Shown here piece by piece: positions 24,777 through 32,942 of a DNA stretch of 34,544 nucleotides; the first letter of the stretch is position 1; each line of letters opens with the position of its first letter. The position numbers were made by a program, and so were the translations under genes. Below the pieces are notes generated by a model. That model had not been told where the DNA came from. It was given only the letters and a program-made list of their open reading frames with translations, and did not search any database. This stretch comes from Acidimicrobiales bacterium (GTDB taxonomy: Bacteria > Actinomycetota > Acidimicrobiia > Acidimicrobiales > CADCSY01), in the NCBI GenBank assembly GCA_025463335.1, contig JAOBWJ010000295.1, positions 1-34,544 on the forward strand, written 5' to 3'.

Positions 24777-25648
24777 AGATGCTCGCGACGGTCGCCGACT
24801 TCTCCGCCGCGCTCGATGCCGAGCGGTGTGCCGGCCGGACCGTGGGCCTGGTCCCAACCATGGGCGCCCTCCACGACGGCCACGGCAGCCTGGTGGAACG
24901 GGCGGCGGCCGAGTGCGACGTGGTGGCGGTGACGGTCTTCGTGAACCCGCTCCAGTTCGGGGCCGGCGAGGACCTCGACGCCTATCCCCGCACGCTCGAT
25001 GCCGACGTGAAGCTGGCCGAGCAGGCCGGGGCCACGCTCGTGTTCGCTCCCACCGTGGCCGAGATGTACCGCGACGGCACCGCCACCACGGTGTCCGTGG
25101 CCAGCGGCATGACCGCGGTGCTCGAGGGGGCCAGCCGTCCCGGTCACTTCGATGGTGTGGCGACGGTCGTGGCCAAGCTGTTCGCCATGACCGGCCGCAG
25201 CCGGGCCTACTTCGGCGAGAAGGACTTCCAGCAGCTCGCGGTGGTCCGCCGCATGGCCCGCGACCTGTCGTTCCCCGTCGAGGTGGTCGGCTGCCCCACC
25301 GTCCGGGCCGACGACGGCCTGGCCCTGTCGAGCCGCAACGCCTACCTCTCCGACGAGGAGCGGGCCGCCGCCCCGGTGCTGCACCGGGCGCTGCGGGCCG
25401 GGGCCGAGGTGGTCCTTGCCGGTGGGCGCGATGCCGCCGCCGTGCGGGCCGCCATGGAGGCCGTGCTCGCCACCGAATCGCTGGTCGACCCCGACTACGC
25501 GGTGGTGGTCGACGCCGCCACCCTGGCGACGCCCGCACCGCTCGACGGCGACTTGCGCCTGTTGGTCGCCGCCCGCCTACCCTCTGCAAGACTCATCGAC
25601 AACTTGGGCGTGACCGTGGCTGACGGCATGCACCGAAAGGACGATTGA
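24773..25648 (+). CDS. panC: Pantothenate synthetase (pantoate-beta-alanine ligase)
   Basis: A 291-residue ATP-dependent ligase joining pantoate to beta-alanine. VPTMGALHDGHGSLV holds the HxGH-type nucleotide motif (H34, H37). FVNPLQFGAGEDLDAYPRT, YFGEKDFQQLAVVRRM, and the KMSKS-like region DGLALSSRNAYLS are standard. Length and motif spacing are normal, so it should be active. ATG 24773 overlaps the DUF2520 stop by 4 nt, and its own TGA shares a base with the panD ATG (TGATG). The two products meet: PanD makes beta-alanine, PanC uses it. Confidence 0.95.
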   Translation: MKMLATVADFSAALDAERCAGRTVGLVPTMGALHDGHGSLVERAAAECDVVAVTVFVNPLQFGAGEDLDAYPRTLDADVKLAEQAGATLVFAPTVAEMYRDGTATTVSVASGMTAVLEGASRPGHFDGVATVVAKLFAMTGRSRAYFGEKDFQQLAVVRRMARDLSFPVEVVGCPTVRADDGLALSSRNAYLSDEERAAAPVLHRALRAGAEVVLAGGRDAAAVRAAMEAVLATESLVDPDYAVVVDAATLATPAPLDGDLRLLVAARLPSARLIDNLGVTVADGMHRKDD

Positions 25649-26037
25649 TGCGCCGGCGAATGATGAAGTCCAAGATCCACCGCGCCACGGTGACGGGGGC
25701 CGACCTGCACTACGTCGGGTCGATCTCGCTCGATCCCGAGCTGATGCGGCTCTCGGACATCCGGGAGCACGAGCAGGTCGCCATCCTCGACATCGACAAC
25801 GGCGCCCGGTTCGAGACCTACGCCATCCTGGGCGAGCCCGGCGAGGTGTGCCTGAACGGTGCCGCTGCCCGCCTGGTGCAGCCCGGCGACCGGGTGATCG
25901 TCATCACGTACGCCGACTACGAGGACGCCGAGCTCGACTCCTACGAGCCCACCGTCGTTCACGTCGACACCGAGAACCGCCCGGTCGACCCGTCGCTCAT
26001 TCCCCAGAGCCGGGTCTACGTCGAGTTCGAAGCCTGA
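25648..26037 (+). CDS. panD: Aspartate 1-decarboxylase (pyruvoyl-dependent)
   Basis: A 129-residue proenzyme. MMKSKIHRATVTGADLHYVGSISLDP is the family N-terminus, with self-cleavage at the Gly-Ser bond of YVGS (Ser becomes the pyruvoyl group). GARFETYAILGEPG, CLNGAAARLVQPGD and the YADYED region are the rest of the small beta-barrel. It decarboxylates aspartate to beta-alanine for PanC. ATG 25648 was chosen because MRRRMMKSKIHRATV aligns with the usual PanD start; the TTG three bases earlier lies in the panC stop. GAAAGGA is upstream. Confidence 0.95.
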   Translation: MRRRMMKSKIHRATVTGADLHYVGSISLDPELMRLSDIREHEQVAILDIDNGARFETYAILGEPGEVCLNGAAARLVQPGDRVIVITYADYEDAELDSYEPTVVHVDTENRPVDPSLIPQSRVYVEFEA

Positions 26038-26041
26038 CGCT

Positions 26042-27586
26042 CTGAATCTCGACCTCCTCGTCCTCGGCAGCGGGGTCGCCGGCCTCTCGGCGGCCGTCCG
26101 CGCTGCCGGGCGTCCCGGCCTGCGGGTGGGCGTCCTCACCAAGGCCGACCTCTACCAGTCGGCCACCCGCTGGGCCCAAGGTGGGGTGGCTGCCGTGCTG
26201 TCCCCGGACGAGGACTCGACCGACCTGCACCTGGCCGACACGCTCGCGGCCGGTGCCGGCTTGTGTGACGTCGACGCCGTGCGGGTCCTCGTCGACGAGG
26301 GCGCGGCGCGAGTCCATGACCTGATCTCGCTCGGCGCGGTGTTCGACCGCGACCCCAGCGGTGCCCTCGACCTGGCCCGGGAGGGCGGTCACAGCCAGGC
26401 CCGGGTCGTCCACGCCGGCGGGCTGGCCACCGGAGCCGAGATCGAGCGGGCGCTGGTCGACGCCGTGCACGAGACGGCGGCGGCCGTGCTCGAAGGGTGG
26501 TTCGCCCTCGACCTGCTGGTGGAAGGCGGGCGGTGCCGCGGCGTCGTGGCCCTCGATCCCGAGGGTGTCCGCCACGAGGTGCGGGCCACCCACACGTTGC
26601 TGGCCACCGGCGGCGCCGGCCAGCTGTTCGCCGTGACCACCAACCCGGCCCAGGCCACCGGTGACGGCATCGCCATGGCCCTGCGGGCCGGCGTTCCGGT
26701 GGCCGACGTCGAGTTCATGCAGTTCCACCCGACGGCTCTGCATCACCCTGCCATGCCCCGTCCCCTCCTCTCCGAGGCGCTGCGGGGTCACGGGGCGCTC
26801 ATCCGCAACTCGGCGGGGGAGCGGTTCGTCGACGAGCTACTGCCCCGCGACAAGGTCAGCCAGGCCATCACCACGCGGATGCTGGAGGAGGGCGTCGAGC
26901 ACGAGTGGCTCGACGCCACCGGGCTCGAGCGCTTCGACGAGCGGTTCCCGACCATCGCCGCCTCGGTGCGGTCGATCGGTCTCGACCCGGCCACCGACTG
27001 GTTGCCGATCGCCCCCGCTGCCCACCACCTGTCGGGTGGCGTGCTCAGCGACCTCGACGGGGCGACCGCGCTGCCCGGCCTGTGGGCGGTGGGCGAGGTG
27101 GCCGATGTCGGCGTCCACGGGGCCAACCGGCTGGCGTCGAACTCGTTGCTCGAAGGCATGGTCTTCGGCCCCCGCGTGGTCGACGCCCTGGAGCGGGGCA
27201 AGGACGCCCCCGATGCCACCGGCGCCCTGCGGGCCGTCCTCGGCGGTGATGTCGACATCCCCGGCCGGCCGGTGGGCGGCGAGGTCGTCGAGCCCAAGGT
27301 GGTGGAAGCCCGACCCGAGGACGTGCGCGAACACCTGCAGCAGGCCATGACCCTCGGCGCCGGCGTGGTCCGCACGGCCGGCTCGTTGGAGCTGGCCCGC
27401 CAGACCCTCATGGTCCCGACCGGCGACACGCCCGCAGTCCACGAGGTGCGCAACTTGGTCACGGTCGGTGAGGCCCTGGTGCGGGCGGCTCTGGCCCGAA
27501 CCGAGAGCCGAGGCAACCACTGGCGGTCCGACCACCCGGCTCAGGACGAAGCCCTCCGCGTCCGGCTGGTACACAGTCGGGCGTGA
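26042..27586 (+). CDS. nadB: L-aspartate oxidase, apparent CTG start
   Basis: A 514-residue flavoprotein oxidising aspartate to iminoaspartate, the first step of NAD synthesis. From CTG 26042 it reads (M)NLDLLVLGSGVAGLSAAVRA, the FAD-binding Rossmann start; then RWAQGGVAAVL, EFMQFHPTAL, and near the middle AVGEVADVGVHGANRLASNS with the second FAD motif and active-site Arg. The first ATG/GTG/TTG in frame is GTG 26126, which would delete the FAD-binding strand, and no usual start lies between the panD stop (26035-26037) and CTG 26042. nadA, the partner quinolinate synthase, is not in the window. The fumarate/aspartate loop HHLSGGV differs from the common HYTCGG form. It is 4 nt downstream of panD. 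Confidence 0.88.
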   Translation: MNLDLLVLGSGVAGLSAAVRAAGRPGLRVGVLTKADLYQSATRWAQGGVAAVLSPDEDSTDLHLADTLAAGAGLCDVDAVRVLVDEGAARVHDLISLGAVFDRDPSGALDLAREGGHSQARVVHAGGLATGAEIERALVDAVHETAAAVLEGWFALDLLVEGGRCRGVVALDPEGVRHEVRATHTLLATGGAGQLFAVTTNPAQATGDGIAMALRAGVPVADVEFMQFHPTALHHPAMPRPLLSEALRGHGALIRNSAGERFVDELLPRDKVSQAITTRMLEEGVEHEWLDATGLERFDERFPTIAASVRSIGLDPATDWLPIAPAAHHLSGGVLSDLDGATALPGLWAVGEVADVGVHGANRLASNSLLEGMVFGPRVVDALERGKDAPDATGALRAVLGGDVDIPGRPVGGEVVEPKVVEARPEDVREHLQQAMTLGAGVVRTAGSLELARQTLMVPTGDTPAVHEVRNLVTVGEALVRAALARTESRGNHWRSDHPAQDEALRVRLVHSRA

Positions 27587-27606
27587 GCGAGCGGAGCGAG
27601 CGAACC
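27585..27606. repeat. GAGCGGAGCGAGCG element at the nadB stop
   Basis: TGAGCGAGCGGAGCGAGCG begins at the nadB TGA (27584-27586). It is near-palindromic and matches the class seen at 18902, 19549 and 19925, again at a stop codon. The remaining bases to 27707 show no gene. Confidence 0.5.
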
Positions 27607-27707
27607 ATGAGCACAGGTCTTGTGAGGCGCCCCGGCGCCGAACGGCTCACTGGTCCTTCCCGCTCCATGGCGAGTCGGCGTCGTCATCGGACGTGGATCC
27701 AGGACCA

Positions 27708-28559
27708 GTGAGTGCCGTCGACCCGCCGATCACGGCGGTACGTGAGGCGGTCACCCGCGCCCTGATCGAGGACCTCGAGCCGCTGGGCGACGTGACCTCG
27801 GCGCTGCTCCCGCCCGGCCAGCAGGCGACGGCGGCCTTCGTGGCCCGGGAGGAGGGCGTGGTGGCGGGCGGCTCGTGCGCGCTGGAGACCTTCCGCCAGG
27901 TCGACCCCGACGTCGAGATCCAGTGGCGGGTCGACGACGGCGCCGCCGTCGACCCCGGCACCGAGATCGGGCGGGTCATCGGCAGCCTGGCCTCCATCCT
28001 CATCGCCGAGCGCACGGCGCTGAACTTCCTGTGCCACCTGTCCGGCGTGGCCAGCTACACGCGGCGCTTCGTGCGGGCCGCCCACGGCGACGCCCGCATC
28101 TGGGACACCCGCAAGACCACCCCCGGCCTGCGGGCGCTCGAGAAGGCGGCGGTGCGCGCCGGCGGCGGCCGCAACCATCGCGGCAACCTCAGCGAGTGGG
28201 TCCTGCTCAAGGACAACCACATCGCCGGCATGGGCATCACCGAGGCGGTGGCCCGCGCCCGCGAGCGGTGGCCGGCTCGCACCGTGCAGGTCGAGGCCGA
28301 CACCCTGGCCCAGGTCGACGAGGCCCTCGCGGCCGACGCCGACATCGTGCTGCTCGACAACATGACGCCCGAGCAGGTGGCGACCGCCGTGCAGAAGCGG
28401 GGCGGCGCCCGCCGCCCGTTGCTCGAGGTGTCGGGCGGCGTCACGCTGCAGACCGTGAGCCGCTACGCCGGCACCGGTGTCGACCTCATCTCCGTGGGGG
28501 CCCTCACCCACTCGGCCCCAATATTGGACATTGGCCTCGACATCGTCGAGGTGCGCTGA
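27708..28559 (+). CDS. nadC: Nicotinate-nucleotide diphosphorylase (quinolinate phosphoribosyltransferase)
   Basis: A 283-residue enzyme of normal length that converts quinolinate and PRPP to nicotinate mononucleotide. EDLEPLGDVTSALLPPGQ opens it; LNFLCHLSGVASYTRRFV, WDTRKTTPGLRALEKAAVRAGG and EWVLLKDNHI are the substrate-binding signatures; LLEVSGGVTLQTVSRYAGTGV and SVGALTHSAPILDIGLDI form the phosphate-binding end. The start is uncertain: GTG 27708 gives a natural N-terminus (SAVDPPITAVREAV); GTG 27693 would add five residues; the open frame further upstream is non-coding-like. The stop shares a base with the coaX ATG (TGATG). Confidence 0.93.
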   Translation: MSAVDPPITAVREAVTRALIEDLEPLGDVTSALLPPGQQATAAFVAREEGVVAGGSCALETFRQVDPDVEIQWRVDDGAAVDPGTEIGRVIGSLASILIAERTALNFLCHLSGVASYTRRFVRAAHGDARIWDTRKTTPGLRALEKAAVRAGGGRNHRGNLSEWVLLKDNHIAGMGITEAVARARERWPARTVQVEADTLAQVDEALAADADIVLLDNMTPEQVATAVQKRGGARRPLLEVSGGVTLQTVSRYAGTGVDLISVGALTHSAPILDIGLDIVEVR

Positions 28560-29338
28560 TGTTGCTCGCCGTCGACGCCGGCAACTCCGAGACCGTCGTC
28601 GGCCTGTTCGAGTTGGGGGACGAGCGGCGCCTGCTCGACACGTGGCGGCTCTCGACCCAGGCCGACCGCACTTCAGACGAGGTGGCCCTGCTCGTGCAGG
28701 AGTTCCTCGCGTTCCACGGCTTCAGCTTCGACACCGACATCGCCGGCGTGGTGGTGGCGTCCAACGTCCCCAAGATCACCGCCGCCTTCCGGGAGATGAC
28801 CGAGCGCTACTTCGGCTTCCCGGCCGTGGTGCTCGAGGCCGGCGTGAAGACTGGCATGCCGATCCTCTACGACAACCCCCGCGAGGTGGGCGCCGACCGC
28901 ATCGCCAACGCCGTGGGAGCGCTCGAGCTGGCCGCTCCACCGCTGGTGGTCGTCGACTTCTCGGGCACGGCCACCATCCTCGACGCCATCTCCCCGAAGG
29001 GCGAGTACCTCGGCGGCGTGATCGTGCCCGGCATCGAGGTCGGCCTCGACGCCCTGGTGGGCAAGGCCGCGCTGCTGCGCGACGTCGAGCTGGTCGAGCC
29101 CCGCAGCGTCATCGGCCGCAGCTCGGTCGAGTCGATCCAGTCGGGCGTGGTCCACGGCACCGGGTCGATGGTCGACGGCGTCGTCGAGCGCATCCGGGGC
29201 GAGATCGGGCCTGCCGCGGTGGTGGCCACCGGCCGGCTGGCCGAGCTCATGGCCCCGTTCACAACGTCCATCCAGCACGTGGAGCCGTGGCTCACCCTCC
29301 AGGGCCTCCGCACGATCTTCGAGAAGAACCAAACCTGA
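28559..29338 (+). CDS. coaX: Type III pantothenate kinase
   Basis: A 259-residue kinase of the ASKHA fold making phosphopantothenate, the first step from pantothenate to CoA. LLAVDAGNSETVVGLF is the phosphate-1 motif, NPREVGADRIANAVGAL the central one, and VVVDFSGTATILDAISPKGEYLGGVIVPGIEVG the phosphate-2 and adenosine region. In most relatives the middle reads DFGTA; here there is an extra Ser (DFSGTA), a small variation. Length is normal. It uses the product of panC/panD in the same operon. The ATG overlaps the nadC stop by one base, and its stop overlaps the lysS ATG by one base. Confidence 0.92.
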   Translation: MLLAVDAGNSETVVGLFELGDERRLLDTWRLSTQADRTSDEVALLVQEFLAFHGFSFDTDIAGVVVASNVPKITAAFREMTERYFGFPAVVLEAGVKTGMPILYDNPREVGADRIANAVGALELAAPPLVVVDFSGTATILDAISPKGEYLGGVIVPGIEVGLDALVGKAALLRDVELVEPRSVIGRSSVESIQSGVVHGTGSMVDGVVERIRGEIGPAAVVATGRLAELMAPFTTSIQHVEPWLTLQGLRTIFEKNQT

Positions 29339-30750
29339 TGGCACAGCCCCCCTACCGCTTCGAACCCACGGCCTCGGCCGCCGAGCTCCAGGCCAAGTAT
29401 CCCGACCTCGAGCCCGGTACCGAGACCGGCGACGTCGTCACCGTGGCCGGGCGGCTCATGCTGCGCCGGGTCCAGGGCAAGCTGGCCTTCGGCACCCTCC
29501 AGGACGGCAGCGGCCGCATCCAACTGTTCGGCACGGCCGCCGGCACGCCCGACTTCGAGGGCTTCTCCTCGCTGTCGCTCGGGGACTGGATCGGCGTCAC
29601 CGGCCAGGTCATGACCACCCGCCGGGGCGAGCTCTCGGTGTCGGTGGACTCCTGGACGCTGCTGGCCGAGGCCAAGCGCCCGTTTCCGGACAAGTGGCAC
29701 GGGATCAGCGACCCCGACACCCGCTACCGCCAGCGTTACGTCGACCTCTGGGTCTCGGAGGAGGCCCAGGCGCTGCGCACCCGCAGCCGCATCATCAGCC
29801 TCACCCGCCGGTGGCTGGAGGACCGCGGCTTCATCGAGGTGGAGACGCCCACCTTCCATCCCATCCCGGGCGGCGCCGCGGCCAAGCCCTTCGTCACCCA
29901 CCACAACGCCCTCGACATGGACCTCTTCCTGCGCATCGCGCCGGAGCTGTACCTGAAGCGGCTGGTGGTGGGCGGGTTCGAGAAGGTGTTCGAGCTGGCC
30001 CGGGTGTTCCGCAACGAGGGGCTCTCGCCTCGGCACAATCCCGAGTTCACGATGCTAGAGCTGTACCAGGCGTACGCCGACTACGGCGACATGATGACGC
30101 TCACCGAGGAGCTGGTCTCCTACCTGGCCACCGAGGTGCTGGGCACCACCGTGCTGGAGTACGACGGCAGGGAGCTCGACCTCACGGCTCCGTGGCGGCG
30201 GGCGTCGATGACCGACCTCATCGAGGAGCACGCCGGCGTGCGGGTCGACGTGCGCATGCCGATCGACGAGCTGCGCCGCATCTGCGAGGAGCACGGCGTC
30301 CCCATGAAGGACGGCTGGGGCCCGGGCAAGCTGATGCTCGAGCTGTACGAGAAGACCACCGAGTCGAACCTCTGGGGGCCGGTGTTCGTCACCGACTACC
30401 CCAAGGAGGTGTCGCCCCTCGCCCGCGACCACCGCGAGCTGCCCGACATGGTGGAACGGTTCGAGGCCATCGTCGCCGGGCGCGAGCTGATGAACGCCTT
30501 CAGCGAGCTGGTCGACCCCGACGAGCAGCGAGCCCGGTTCGAGGACCAGGCCCGGGCCGGGGCGGCGGGCGACGAGGAGGCCATGGGCGTCGACGACGAC
30601 TACGTCCGGGCCCTGGAGTACGGGCTGCCGCCGACGGGCGGCCTCGGCATCGGCATCGACCGGTTGGTCATGCTGCTGACCGGCATGACCACCATCCGCG
30701 ACGTCATCCTGTTCCCGACGTTGCGACCAGAGCAGGGGGAGACGACATGA
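29338..30750 (+). CDS. lysS: Lysyl-tRNA synthetase, class II
   Basis: A 470-residue class IIb synthetase. An OB-fold tRNA anticodon-binding domain covers about 35-130 (VVTVAGRLMLRRVQGKLAFG and LQDGSGRIQLFG). The catalytic domain has motif 1 around EVETPTFHPIPGGAAAKPF, motif 2 FRNEGLSPRHNPEFTMLELY, and motif 3 GGLGIGIDRLVMLLTG. The N-terminus before the OB fold is shorter than in many LysRS. ATG 29338 follows coaX with a one-base overlap, and the stop overlaps the next SDR gene as ATGA. coaX-lysS adjacency is common in actinobacteria. Confidence 0.95.
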   Translation: MAQPPYRFEPTASAAELQAKYPDLEPGTETGDVVTVAGRLMLRRVQGKLAFGTLQDGSGRIQLFGTAAGTPDFEGFSSLSLGDWIGVTGQVMTTRRGELSVSVDSWTLLAEAKRPFPDKWHGISDPDTRYRQRYVDLWVSEEAQALRTRSRIISLTRRWLEDRGFIEVETPTFHPIPGGAAAKPFVTHHNALDMDLFLRIAPELYLKRLVVGGFEKVFELARVFRNEGLSPRHNPEFTMLELYQAYADYGDMMTLTEELVSYLATEVLGTTVLEYDGRELDLTAPWRRASMTDLIEEHAGVRVDVRMPIDELRRICEEHGVPMKDGWGPGKLMLELYEKTTESNLWGPVFVTDYPKEVSPLARDHRELPDMVERFEAIVAGRELMNAFSELVDPDEQRARFEDQARAGAAGDEEAMGVDDDYVRALEYGLPPTGGLGIGIDRLVMLLTGMTTIRDVILFPTLRPEQGETT

Positions 30751-31502
30751 ATCGGTTCGAGGGACGACGGGTGCTGGTCACCGGCGCGGCATCGGGCATC
30801 GGGCAGGCCACGGCCATCCGCCTCCACCAGGAAGGCGCCGATGTCATCGCCGCCGACGTGGTCACCGACGGACTGGCGGAGACCGAGAAGTCGTGCGGCA
30901 CGGAGCGCATCCGGACGGTGCAGCTCGACGTATCGAACGAGGCCCAGGTGAACGAGGTGGTCGGGGCCCTCGACCCCCTCGACGTGCTCGTCAACGCCGC
31001 GGGCATCCTGCGGGCCTCCCACACCCACGAGACGTCGCTCGACGTGTGGAACCAGGTGATCGGCATCAACCTCACCGGCACGTTCCTCGTGTGCCGGGCG
31101 GCCCTGCCGGCCCTGTGCGCCGGCGGCCGCGGCGTCATCTGCAACTTCTCCTCGACCTCGGCCCGCTTCGCCCACCCCTACATGGCGGCCTACGCCGCCT
31201 CCAAGGGCGGCATCGACGCCTTCACCCACACCCTCGCCGCCGAGTACGCGAAGTCGGGCCTGCGGGCGTTCAACGTCCAGCCTGGCGGCATCGAGTCGGG
31301 CATCACCGAGACCACCGGCGGGATGCTCCCCACCGACACCGACTGGGGCCTGTTCGCCAAGACGTCGCCGGTGCTGCGGCCCAAGGCCAGCGGCTTCGCC
31401 GGCCCCGAGACCATCGCCGGTGTCATCGCCGCCCTGGCCTCCGACGACGGCGCCTGGGTCACCGGCACCGACATCCGCATCGACGGCGGCGCCCACGGTT
31501 AG
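30747..31502 (+). CDS. Short-chain dehydrogenase/reductase
   Basis: A 251-residue classical SDR. VLVTGAASGIGQATAIRL is the cofactor motif; AADVVTD has the Asp that favours NAD; LDVSNE, VNAAGI (NAG variant), NFSSTSARF (catalytic Ser) and YAASKGG (YxxxK) complete the set. The C-terminal GTDIRIDGGAHG is the usual GG end. The substrate is unknown; an alcohol or hydroxyacyl compound is likely. It overlaps the lysS stop by 4 nt (ATGA), so it is translated in the same operon, though I see no functional link with lysine charging. Unlike the SDR at 20479 it has the NAD-type second strand. Confidence 0.85.
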   Translation: MNRFEGRRVLVTGAASGIGQATAIRLHQEGADVIAADVVTDGLAETEKSCGTERIRTVQLDVSNEAQVNEVVGALDPLDVLVNAAGILRASHTHETSLDVWNQVIGINLTGTFLVCRAALPALCAGGRGVICNFSSTSARFAHPYMAAYAASKGGIDAFTHTLAAEYAKSGLRAFNVQPGGIESGITETTGGMLPTDTDWGLFAKTSPVLRPKASGFAGPETIAGVIAALASDDGAWVTGTDIRIDGGAHG

Positions 31503-31512
31503 AGGTCCACTG

Positions 31513-32040
31513 ATGCGCGTCGAGCGGCGGTTGCAGGACGGGTTGGCCGATGGGTCCATCACCGTGGCTCTCCGGCGGTGGTCGCGGCCGCAGGTGGTGG
31601 CCGGTCGGCGGTACCGCTCGCCCTCCGGCCTGGTCGAGGTGACGCAGGTCGAGGTGGTCGACGTCGTCACGGCCGACCAGGCCCGTGAGGCCGGGTTCGC
31701 CTCGGTCGAGGCGGCACTCGGCGACCTCCAGGGCGAGGGGCCGATCTCCGTCGTGCACCTGCACCGGGTCGACGACCCCGACCCGCGCGACGTGCTCTCC
31801 CACGACACGCACATCGCCGACCCCGAGAAGCTGAAGCGCCAGGTCGAGCGCTACCGCGGTCATTTCGACCTGATCGCCGCCAACCCCGGCGTGCGGGCAC
31901 CCGACCTCGCGCCCCAACTCGGCCTCGACACGGTCACGTTCAAGCGACAGGTCCGGCGGCTGAAGGAGCTCGGCCTCACCCACAGCCTGCGGGTCGGCTA
32001 CCGGCTGTCGCCCCGAGGCGAGGCGTTCCGGAACCTCTAA
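31513..32040 (+). CDS. ASCH-like domain protein with C-terminal winged helix
   Basis: A 175-residue protein with two likely parts. Residues 1-95 resemble the ASCH/PUA-like fold: ITVALRRWSRPQVVAGRRYRSPSGLVEV, then VEVVDVVTADQAREAGFASVEAAL. That pattern (basic strand with RPxVxxGxxYR, then DAxxAGF) is typical of ASCH proteins, which are proposed to bind RNA. Residues about 110-175 form a helix-turn-helix, with LKRQVERYRGHFDLIAANPG, VRAPDLAPQLGLDTVTFKRQ, and a basic wing at LRVGYRLSPRGEAF. A nucleic-acid-binding regulator is likely. ATG 31513 follows the SDR by 10 bp. Its TAA overlaps a candidate -10 element for the next gene. Confidence 0.6.
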   Translation: MRVERRLQDGLADGSITVALRRWSRPQVVAGRRYRSPSGLVEVTQVEVVDVVTADQAREAGFASVEAALGDLQGEGPISVVHLHRVDDPDPRDVLSHDTHIADPEKLKRQVERYRGHFDLIAANPGVRAPDLAPQLGLDTVTFKRQVRRLKELGLTHSLRVGYRLSPRGEAFRNL

Positions 32041-32043
32041 CGT
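32038..32043 (+). promoter_or_regulatory. Candidate -10 element before the LLM gene (leaderless type)
   Basis: TAACGT ends 7 nt before ATG 32051. It overlaps the TAA stop of the previous gene. No Shine-Dalgarno is present between. Confidence 0.35.
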
Positions 32044-32050
32044 CGATCCA

Positions 32051-32935
32051 ATGCGCATCGGGCTGATCGTGGAGGCCAAGGATCTCGACTCGGCGGTGGC
32101 CGGGGTCCGGCAGGCGGCCGACGAGGGCTTCGCCTCGGCGTGGTTCACCCAGATGTTCAGCTTCGACGCCATCGGGGTGTGCACGGTGGCCGGGCGAGAG
32201 GTCCCCGGCATCGAGGTGGGCACCGCTGTCGTCCCCACCTTCCCCCGCCACCCGGTGACGCTGGCCATGCAGGCCGTCACCGCCTCGCTGGCCTCCGGCG
32301 GTCGCTTCGCCCTGGGCATCGGCCTCTCCCACCAGGTGGTGATCGAGAGCATGCTCGGCCTGTCCTACGAGAAGCCGGCCCGCCACATGCGCGAGTACCT
32401 CCAGGTGCTCCAGCCCCTCCTGCACGACGGCAAGGTCGACTTCGAGGGCGAGGTGTTCAAGGTCCACGCCCCGGTCGACTCGATGGGCGCCGCGCCTCCT
32501 CCCGTGCTCGTGGCCGCCCTCGGCCCGGCGATGCTGCGGGTCACCGGCGAGCTCGCCGACGGCACGATCACATGGATGACCGGGCCCCGGACGCTGGCCG
32601 ACCACATCATCCCGTCGGTCACCAAGGCGGCGGCCGGCCGCCCCGCGCCCCGGGTCGTGGCCTGCCTGCGGGTGTGCGTCACCGACCAACCCGACGACGC
32701 TCGGGAGCGGGTGGGCAAGGCGGTGGCCTTCTACGGCAACCTGCCCTCGTACCGGGCCATGCTCGACCGGGAGGGGGCGGCCGAGCCGGGCGACGTCTCC
32801 ATCATCGGGGACGAAGCCCACGTGACATCCGTCGTCCGGGGGCTGGCTGACGTTGGCGTGACCGACTTCGTGGCCGTGCCCGCCGGCACGCCCGACGAGC
32901 TGACCCGCACACGCGGGTTGCTCGCCTCGCTCTAG
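32051..32935 (+). CDS. LLM-class F420-dependent oxidoreductase
   Basis: A 294-residue luciferase-like monooxygenase family protein. The barrel starts MRIGLIVEAKDLDSAVAGVR, then GFASAWFTQMFSFDA, GTAVVPTFPRHPVTLAMQA, RFALGIGLSHQVVIES and KPARHMREYL. RHP and GLSH are the positions used for F420 binding in the F420 branch of the LLM superfamily, so F420 rather than FMN is the likely cofactor. The substrate is unknown. Presence of the DUF2342 protein in the same window is consistent with an F420-using host. ClC follows at 7 nt. Confidence 0.85.
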   Translation: MRIGLIVEAKDLDSAVAGVRQAADEGFASAWFTQMFSFDAIGVCTVAGREVPGIEVGTAVVPTFPRHPVTLAMQAVTASLASGGRFALGIGLSHQVVIESMLGLSYEKPARHMREYLQVLQPLLHDGKVDFEGEVFKVHAPVDSMGAAPPPVLVAALGPAMLRVTGELADGTITWMTGPRTLADHIIPSVTKAAAGRPAPRVVACLRVCVTDQPDDARERVGKAVAFYGNLPSYRAMLDREGAAEPGDVSIIGDEAHVTSVVRGLADVGVTDFVAVPAGTPDELTRTRGLLASL

Positions 32936-32942
32936 CCGGCGC

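Noticed and set aside
24306-25589. 427-codon minus-strand frame over DUF2520 and panC
   Set aside because: Almost wholly Arg/Pro/Gly; both plus-strand genes are conserved families.
32936-32942. Fluoride riboswitch before the CLC gene
   Set aside because: Only 7 nt separate the LLM stop and the CLC start, too short for a riboswitch; none was seen further upstream.
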